NCBI GenBank assembly: GCA_900109485.1
Contig: FOAY01000001.1
Span: forward strand, 492,269 to 556,268
Reading direction: 5' to 3'
Length of the DNA: 64,000 nucleotides
Origin: Kosakonia sacchari
Lineage (GTDB): Bacteria; Pseudomonadota; Gammaproteobacteria; Enterobacterales; Enterobacteriaceae
The position numbers and the translations under genes were made by a program. Below the pieces are notes generated by a model that made no database searches, was not told the origin of the DNA, and saw nothing but the letters and a program-made list of their open reading frames with translations. Numbering within the stretch: the stretch's first letter is position 1; the number at the start of each line of letters is the position of its first letter. This document shows positions 59,299 to 64,000 of this stretch, piece after piece.

Positions 59299-60939
59299 AT
59301 GAATTTATTCAATCTTGCCCAAAGTGGGCTGAGTGCTGCGCAAAACGCATTGAATGTCGTCGGTAATAACCTGAGCAATGCGACGACATCAGGCTATAGC
59401 CGACAGAATATTATTCTGGGAGAAGCGGGTGGTAAATCCACAAATTACGGCTTCTTCGGCTACGGCGTCAAAACAGGCGACGTGCAGCGCGCCTATGATG
59501 GTTTTATTAGCAATCAGGTACGCGGCGCATCCACCCAATATATGTCATTAACGGGTCGTTACGAACAAGTTAGCCAAATTGATAATATGTTGGGCGACAG
59601 TACCAATAATATTTCAACCAGCATGGATGGTCTGTTTGAAGCCATGGAAGCCGTGAGTAAAGATCCGGTTGATCCTGCGGCACGTCAGGGCGTACTGGCG
59701 CAATTTAATGCCATTGCTAACCAATATCGTTCAAACAGCTCAACATTAAACGGTCTTGAGAAAAGTACGAATACACAAATTGATCAGACCGTGACGGATA
59801 TTAATGCCTATACCAAACAACTCGCCGAACTGAATCAGCAGATTGAGAAGATTCATGGGCAGACCGGTGGTATGCCATCCGATTTACTCGATCAGCGCGA
59901 CCAGTTATTAAACCAGCTGAGCCAGAATATCGGTATTAAGGTCAGCGAGAATAAAGAGACCGGTACTGTCGATGTTTCGATGGGGAACGGGATGGCGCTG
60001 GTCAGCGGCGGTAAGTCGTACCAGTTGCAGGCCAGCACTTCCGCAGAAAACCCGGCGCAGACGGTGGTTTCCTATGTCGATGCCTCCGGCAATGCGCTGG
60101 CGCTGGATGAAAATGCGACCTCCGGCAAGCTGGGCGGGCTGTTTAAATTCCGTAATGAAGATCTGGTTTCCGCGCGCGATCAGCTAAACCAGCTGGCGCT
60201 GCAAATGGCGAACAAGTTCAACGAAGTGAACGGTAACGGTTACGATCTGAACGGCAACGCGGGCGGCGACATTTTCTCCATCGGCAACCCGCAGGCGGTA
60301 GGCAATACCGACAATGCGGGCAGCGGCTCGCTGGATGTCTCTTTTACCGATATCACGGCAGTGGAATCGCAAGATTACCAACTGGTCTATAACGGGCCGG
60401 GCAGCACCGACTGGACGGTAACCACCCGTGACGGGCGCACCATCACGCCGACCATTGGCGGCAATGGCGAACTTGAATTCGAGGGTATTTCCATTATGCC
60501 AGGCGGTACGCCGCAGCCGGGCGACAGCTTTACGCTTAACCCGACCGATGGTGCCGCCGACCGCATCGCCGTTGCCATTACCGATGGCGATGAAATTGCG
60601 GCCTCTTCTTCAGCGGATCCGACAGAGGAAAGTAACAACGAAAACATCCTCGCGTTAATCGGTATTAAAGATGAAAAAGTGGTAGGCGAGATGACGCTGT
60701 CGGGCGCGTATGCCAGCCTGGTCAGCTCCGTCGGTTCATCGGTGAGCGCGCTGAAGGGCGACATTACCACCTCCGCCAAAGTCTACGATCAGTGGTCGCT
60801 GCAGCAGCAGTCGGTCTCCGGCGTCGATATGAATGAAGAGTACGTCAATATGCAGATGTTCTCTCAGTACTACCAGGCGAATGCGCAGGTATTACAAACA
60901 GCGACCACCATTTTCGACACCATTTTAAGTATCCGTTAA
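59299..60939 (+). CDS. flgK: FlgK, hook-filament junction protein 1
   Basis: A 546-residue axial protein (E. coli 547). The N-terminal helix is NLAQSGLSAAQNALNVVGNNLSNATTSGYSRQN (split over 5-37). The coiled-coil D1 region has EQVSQIDNMLGDSTNNIS and INAYTKQLAELNQQIEKI. The C-terminal helix is VNMQMFSQYYQANAQVLQTATTIFDTILSIR (split over 516-546). It is the first junction protein and a client of FlgN. Confidence 0.93.
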   Translation: MNLFNLAQSGLSAAQNALNVVGNNLSNATTSGYSRQNIILGEAGGKSTNYGFFGYGVKTGDVQRAYDGFISNQVRGASTQYMSLTGRYEQVSQIDNMLGDSTNNISTSMDGLFEAMEAVSKDPVDPAARQGVLAQFNAIANQYRSNSSTLNGLEKSTNTQIDQTVTDINAYTKQLAELNQQIEKIHGQTGGMPSDLLDQRDQLLNQLSQNIGIKVSENKETGTVDVSMGNGMALVSGGKSYQLQASTSAENPAQTVVSYVDASGNALALDENATSGKLGGLFKFRNEDLVSARDQLNQLALQMANKFNEVNGNGYDLNGNAGGDIFSIGNPQAVGNTDNAGSGSLDVSFTDITAVESQDYQLVYNGPGSTDWTVTTRDGRTITPTIGGNGELEFEGISIMPGGTPQPGDSFTLNPTDGAADRIAVAITDGDEIAASSSADPTEESNNENILALIGIKDEKVVGEMTLSGAYASLVSSVGSSVSALKGDITTSAKVYDQWSLQQQSVSGVDMNEEYVNMQMFSQYYQANAQVLQTATTIFDTILSIR

Positions 60940-60987
60940 GCCTGCGGCCAGCCTGGCTGGCCCACGCTATCCACTCTACAGGGATAA

Positions 60988-61914
60988 ATGATGCGTCTTA
61001 GCACACAGTTTATGTTTCAGAGCCGGATTGACAGCCTGTCGAAGGCGATGACCGGTTATAACGATCTCTCCAGCCGCTTGTCTGCCGGGCAAACGCTGCT
61101 GACGCCGTCTGACGATCCGACCGGCGCTTCACAGGCGGTAACGCTGCAAAGCGCGCTGTCGAGAATGAGCCAGTTCGATATGGCGCGCACCTACGCGCAG
61201 GACGCGCTGGGCCAGGAAGATAACACTCTCGGCTCGATTGCCAATCTGCTGTCTGAAGATCTGAGCGAAAAAATCGTCGCCGCAGGTAATGGCGCTTATT
61301 CTGATGAAGATCGTCAGGCGCTGGCGACGGAATTGCAGGGGATCCGCGACAACTTACTGGATCTGGCGAACACCAAAAACAGCGATGGCCGCTATATCTT
61401 CGGCGGTTACAAAACCGGTTCCGCGCCTTTCCAGGATGATGGCACTTACGTTGGCGGCGACACGGCGATGACGCAAGTGGTTTCTGACAGCACCGAAATG
61501 CAGGTCGGTCATACCGGCAGCGATGTCTTTATGAGCGGTACGGCGGACGATCTGTTTGCCTCGCTGGATGCGGCCATTTCAGCGTTGCAGCAGCCGGTGA
61601 CTAACGATGCCGATCGTCAGGCATTGCAGGATACGCTGGACAGCACCAACCGCAGCATCAAGAGCAACATCGATAACCTCGGTAAAGTGCGCGCCGTCGT
61701 CGGCACCAACTTACAGCAACTGGAAACGCTCGGTTTCAGCGCGGATGCGCTGGGGATTGACACCCAAAGTCATCTGCAAGAGACATTAGGTTCCGACTGG
61801 GATTCGATGATCACGCTGCTGTCACAGTCAAAAATGTCTGAGTTCGCGCTGAATTCATCGATGACAGTTTTTCAGTCGATGCAACAACTGAATATCTTCA
61901 ACATCGTTGGTTAA
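60988..61914 (+). CDS. flgL: FlgL, hook-filament junction protein 2
   Basis: A 308-residue flagellin-like junction protein (E. coli 317). The N-terminal pattern is MRLSTQFMFQSRIDSLSKAM, with LSAGQTLLTPSDDPTGASQAV near residue 32 (flagellin-type). The C-terminal end is the helix SKMSEFALNSSMTVFQSMQQLNIFNIVG (split). It couples FlgK to the filament. An ACAGGGATAA leader supplies the ribosome site. It is 48 bp after flgK. Confidence 0.92.
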   Translation: MMRLSTQFMFQSRIDSLSKAMTGYNDLSSRLSAGQTLLTPSDDPTGASQAVTLQSALSRMSQFDMARTYAQDALGQEDNTLGSIANLLSEDLSEKIVAAGNGAYSDEDRQALATELQGIRDNLLDLANTKNSDGRYIFGGYKTGSAPFQDDGTYVGGDTAMTQVVSDSTEMQVGHTGSDVFMSGTADDLFASLDAAISALQQPVTNDADRQALQDTLDSTNRSIKSNIDNLGKVRAVVGTNLQQLETLGFSADALGIDTQSHLQETLGSDWDSMITLLSQSKMSEFALNSSMTVFQSMQQLNIFNIVG

Positions 61915-62025
61915 CCCTCGCGGTACTTTTTTTATCGTTTATCGGCAGGAGCGAAATTAAAACCACACGGAAAAAATATCGTTAAAAGATATTTTGTGGC
62001 GCTCCTTTACTTCAAAGGTCTCTCT

Positions 62026-63687
62026 ATGTTTAAAGAGTTAAAAATTTCAACCGGGATCAGCATTGTTCTCGGTGTTATTGTTGTCTGTATTATTTTTGTT
62101 TCATCTTATGGAATGAGTAATGCACTGACTGCGGCGGATAATTTCGATGCCACTGTCGCGGCGAATAAAAAAATTGATACGCTTAATGACGCATTAATCA
62201 GCGTCAACAGTAGCGTTTCCCGTGTGAATGCCATGATGCTGGCCGTCATGCTTCATCAGGAAATAAAACAAGAAGATATCACTGAGATCAGTGCCACGCT
62301 GGCTAATGCACAAAAAAAGGTGAACACCTTCGTCACCACGCCTTTCGATGATGAAACCGAGAAAAAAATCGGCCATGGTATTCAGCAGGGCTTTGAAGCA
62401 GTTATTGCTACTACGCTGAATAAAAAGGAATTTATCACCAATCCAGGCAACTATCACGGTAACCTGTTGGCGGAATCCAATCAACGTATTGCCTTGCAGG
62501 ATCGCGTTTCTGAATACGTAGATTACTCGAATCGCCTGCTCAAGCAGTACGGTGAAACCTCGCACGGGCACATTCAGAAAATGATTATTTTCACGGTCGT
62601 CGCGCTGGTTGTGGCTCTGCTGTGTGCCTTCCTTTCCCGCCAGTGGCTTAAGAGAACGCTGTTCCGCCGTCTGGAGCAGGTGAAACAGTCTTTCCAGTCG
62701 ATTGCTACCGGAAACCTGAGCGAAACGATTGATATTGGTGCAAAAAATGAAATTGGCGAGATGCTGATTGAAGTCGAAAAGATGCGCCTGTCGCTGACAG
62801 ATACCGTCTACGGTATTCGTAACGGCGTGAAGCATATTTATGGTAATGCGCAGGAAATCGCCAACAGCAACAACGATCTCTCTTCACGTACCGAAGAGCA
62901 GGCTTCCGCGCTGCAACAAACCGCGGCCAGCATGGAAGAGCTGAAAATCACCGTGCGTCAGAACGCCGACAACGCCCACAGCGCGAAACAACTGGCGGAA
63001 AGTGCCAGCAGCAGCGCGCAAAGCGGCGGTGAAGTGATGGGCAATCTTGAGCGCATCATGGAAGAAATTACGGTTAACTCCCGTCAAATTGCCGACATCA
63101 ACAGCGTTATTGACAGCATTGCTAACCAGACCAACATCCTGGCGCTTAACGCGGCAGTGGAAGCGGCCCGCGCCGGGGAACAGGGCCGTGGCTTTGCCGT
63201 GGTTGCTGGTGAAGTGCGTAACCTGGCAAAACGCAGTGCCGATGCTGCCAAAGAGATCCGTCAGCTGATCAACACCTGCGTGGCGAATATGAATACCGGT
63301 TCGCAGGAAGTGCAACTGGCCGGTACATCAATGCAGGAGATCGTGAAGTCTGTTATACAGGTGACTGATATTATGGCGGAAATCGCTTCTGCTTCTGAAG
63401 AGCAAAGCACCGGCATCAACCAGATTGCCCAGGCGGTCAACGAAATGGATCTCGTCACGCAGCAGAACGCCACGATGGTTGAGCAGGCGGCAGGCACGGC
63501 CACGAATGTCGAACAGCATGCCCGTAATCTCGATCAGATTGTCGCGGAGTTTACGGTGAATGAGCATCATGTTTCGGCTGTAGCACGTGAGCGAAATAAG
63601 GTTGAAATTCCCCGCGTGGTTAATTCTCCGGTTATTCGTGAATTCACACCTGCGCAAAAAACAGAAGGTGAATGGGAAACCTTTTAA
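62026..63687 (+). CDS. Methyl-accepting chemotaxis protein in the flagellar locus
   Basis: A 553-residue chemoreceptor. A first membrane helix (about 9-30), a short four-helix ligand domain (about 33-180), a second helix (about 190-210), HAMP, then the cytoplasmic hairpin with [36 protein letters not shown]-like tip (split over 370-405). The C-terminus EWETF is a CheR/CheB tether. The ligand domain lacks the triple-arginine pocket of Tsr and Tar, so its ligand is unknown. ATG 62026 has AAAGG upstream. A hairpin with inner AAAATATC/GATATTTT and outer CCACA/TGTGG arms (about 61962-61998) lies before it. Confidence 0.9.
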   Translation: MFKELKISTGISIVLGVIVVCIIFVSSYGMSNALTAADNFDATVAANKKIDTLNDALISVNSSVSRVNAMMLAVMLHQEIKQEDITEISATLANAQKKVNTFVTTPFDDETEKKIGHGIQQGFEAVIATTLNKKEFITNPGNYHGNLLAESNQRIALQDRVSEYVDYSNRLLKQYGETSHGHIQKMIIFTVVALVVALLCAFLSRQWLKRTLFRRLEQVKQSFQSIATGNLSETIDIGAKNEIGEMLIEVEKMRLSLTDTVYGIRNGVKHIYGNAQEIANSNNDLSSRTEEQASALQQTAASMEELKITVRQNADNAHSAKQLAESASSSAQSGGEVMGNLERIMEEITVNSRQIADINSVIDSIANQTNILALNAAVEAARAGEQGRGFAVVAGEVRNLAKRSADAAKEIRQLINTCVANMNTGSQEVQLAGTSMQEIVKSVIQVTDIMAEIASASEEQSTGINQIAQAVNEMDLVTQQNATMVEQAAGTATNVEQHARNLDQIVAEFTVNEHHVSAVARERNKVEIPRVVNSPVIREFTPAQKTEGEWETF

Positions 63688-63814
63688 TTTCAGTTGTGCC
63701 GCCTCAGCGTAAATAAGGGGTATGTTTCACTTTCCGTTCGCTTATCGGGCTATTTGATTTGGCGATTATTAATAATAATTTAAATATATTAATAGCACTT
63801 CGGGAATGGTTATA

Positions 63815-64000
63815 GTGAATGGGATTTATAGCTCTGACGGCACAATTCAGAAAGAACAACTATGGCCTAAATATGGTTATTTAGTCCGCTACGAAGCACT
63901 GAAATTACAATCCAAATTATCATCAAGCGTTGATATTGACGATTTAATTCAGGCAGGCGCCATTGCGCTTCTGGATGCAGTAGAACAGTTTGACCCGACG
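63815..64000 (+). CDS. fliA: FliA, sigma-28 factor (truncated by window end)
   Basis: The first 62 codons of a FliA-type sigma factor. The reading frame gives NGIYSSDGTIQKEQLWPKYGYLVRYEAL and SSSVDIDDLIQAGAIALLDAVEQFDP, with the sigma region 2.1-2.2 pattern of E. coli FliA (LWQRYVPLVRHEALRLQ; ELDDLLQAGGIGLLNAVE). The GTG start matches E. coli fliA; an ATG three codons upstream is possible. It follows the chemoreceptor directly, unlike the E. coli layout. The C-terminal rest lies outside the window. Confidence 0.9.
   Translation, partial: MNGIYSSDGTIQKEQLWPKYGYLVRYEALKLQSKLSSSVDIDDLIQAGAIALLDAVEQFDPT

Overview
The window is chromosomal DNA of a member of the Enterobacteriaceae. The backbone order yqaB-yqaA-gshA-(MicA)-luxS-emrBAR-ygaHZ-ygaY-proXWV-nrdFEIH-ygaM-ygaC-alaE-yqaE-ygaP-ygaV matches the E. 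coli/Klebsiella/Enterobacter region around 58-60 min, and the encoded proteins are close to their E. coli counterparts. A chromosomal scrKYABR sucrose regulon and a complete extra-looking flagellar block at the right end point to an Enterobacter/Kosakonia/Klebsiella-type relative rather than E. coli. Genus assignment is inference.

Layout. 1-260 holds a tRNA-Arg 3' remnant. 264-2880 carries yqaB, yqaA and gshA. 2889-2962 is the MicA sRNA and 3034-3549 is luxS. An AraC-type regulator and a second-type 2-isopropylmalate synthase sit between luxS and emrB, where E. coli has nothing. 6139-12000 holds the EmrRAB drug pump, the YgaZH valine exporter and an intact YgaY transporter. 12084-12590 is a REP-derived 79-bp tandem array. 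12620-16029 is the ProU glycine betaine importer with its P2 promoter. 16323-20186 is the NrdHIEF class Ib ribonucleotide reductase operon with NrdR boxes. 20330-26957 mixes small conserved genes (ygaM, ygaC, alaE, yqaE, ygaP, ygaV) with a Tsr-like chemoreceptor, a Dcm-like methyltransferase and a broken kptA 3' end.

27109-35443 is accessory. It holds a secreted LIP-family lipase, an orphan antitoxin with a deleted toxin, and the sucrose regulon (porin ScrY, PTS permease ScrA, sucrose-6-P hydrolase ScrB, fructokinase ScrK, repressor ScrR) with three perfect ScrR operators. 35520-39897 holds a HAD phosphatase and a PhnCDEE-type phosphonate importer behind a good Pho box. 40275-44281 is an AfuABC-like ABC importer whose ligand could be iron or a sugar phosphate.

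44270-47262 is a four-gene operon: periplasmic peroxiredoxin, DsbD-like electron carrier, ECF sigma factor and NrsF-type membrane anti-sigma factor. It looks like a self-contained envelope oxidative-stress response. 47728-49374 encodes an SgrR-type regulator.

From 50196 to the right edge is a flagellar locus: flgN, flgM and flgA on the minus strand, and flgBCDEFGHIJKL, a chemoreceptor and the start of fliA on the plus strand. fliA directly after flgL and the chemoreceptor differs from the E. coli arrangement, where flg and fli genes are far apart. This suggests a consolidated and possibly supernumerary flagellar cluster.
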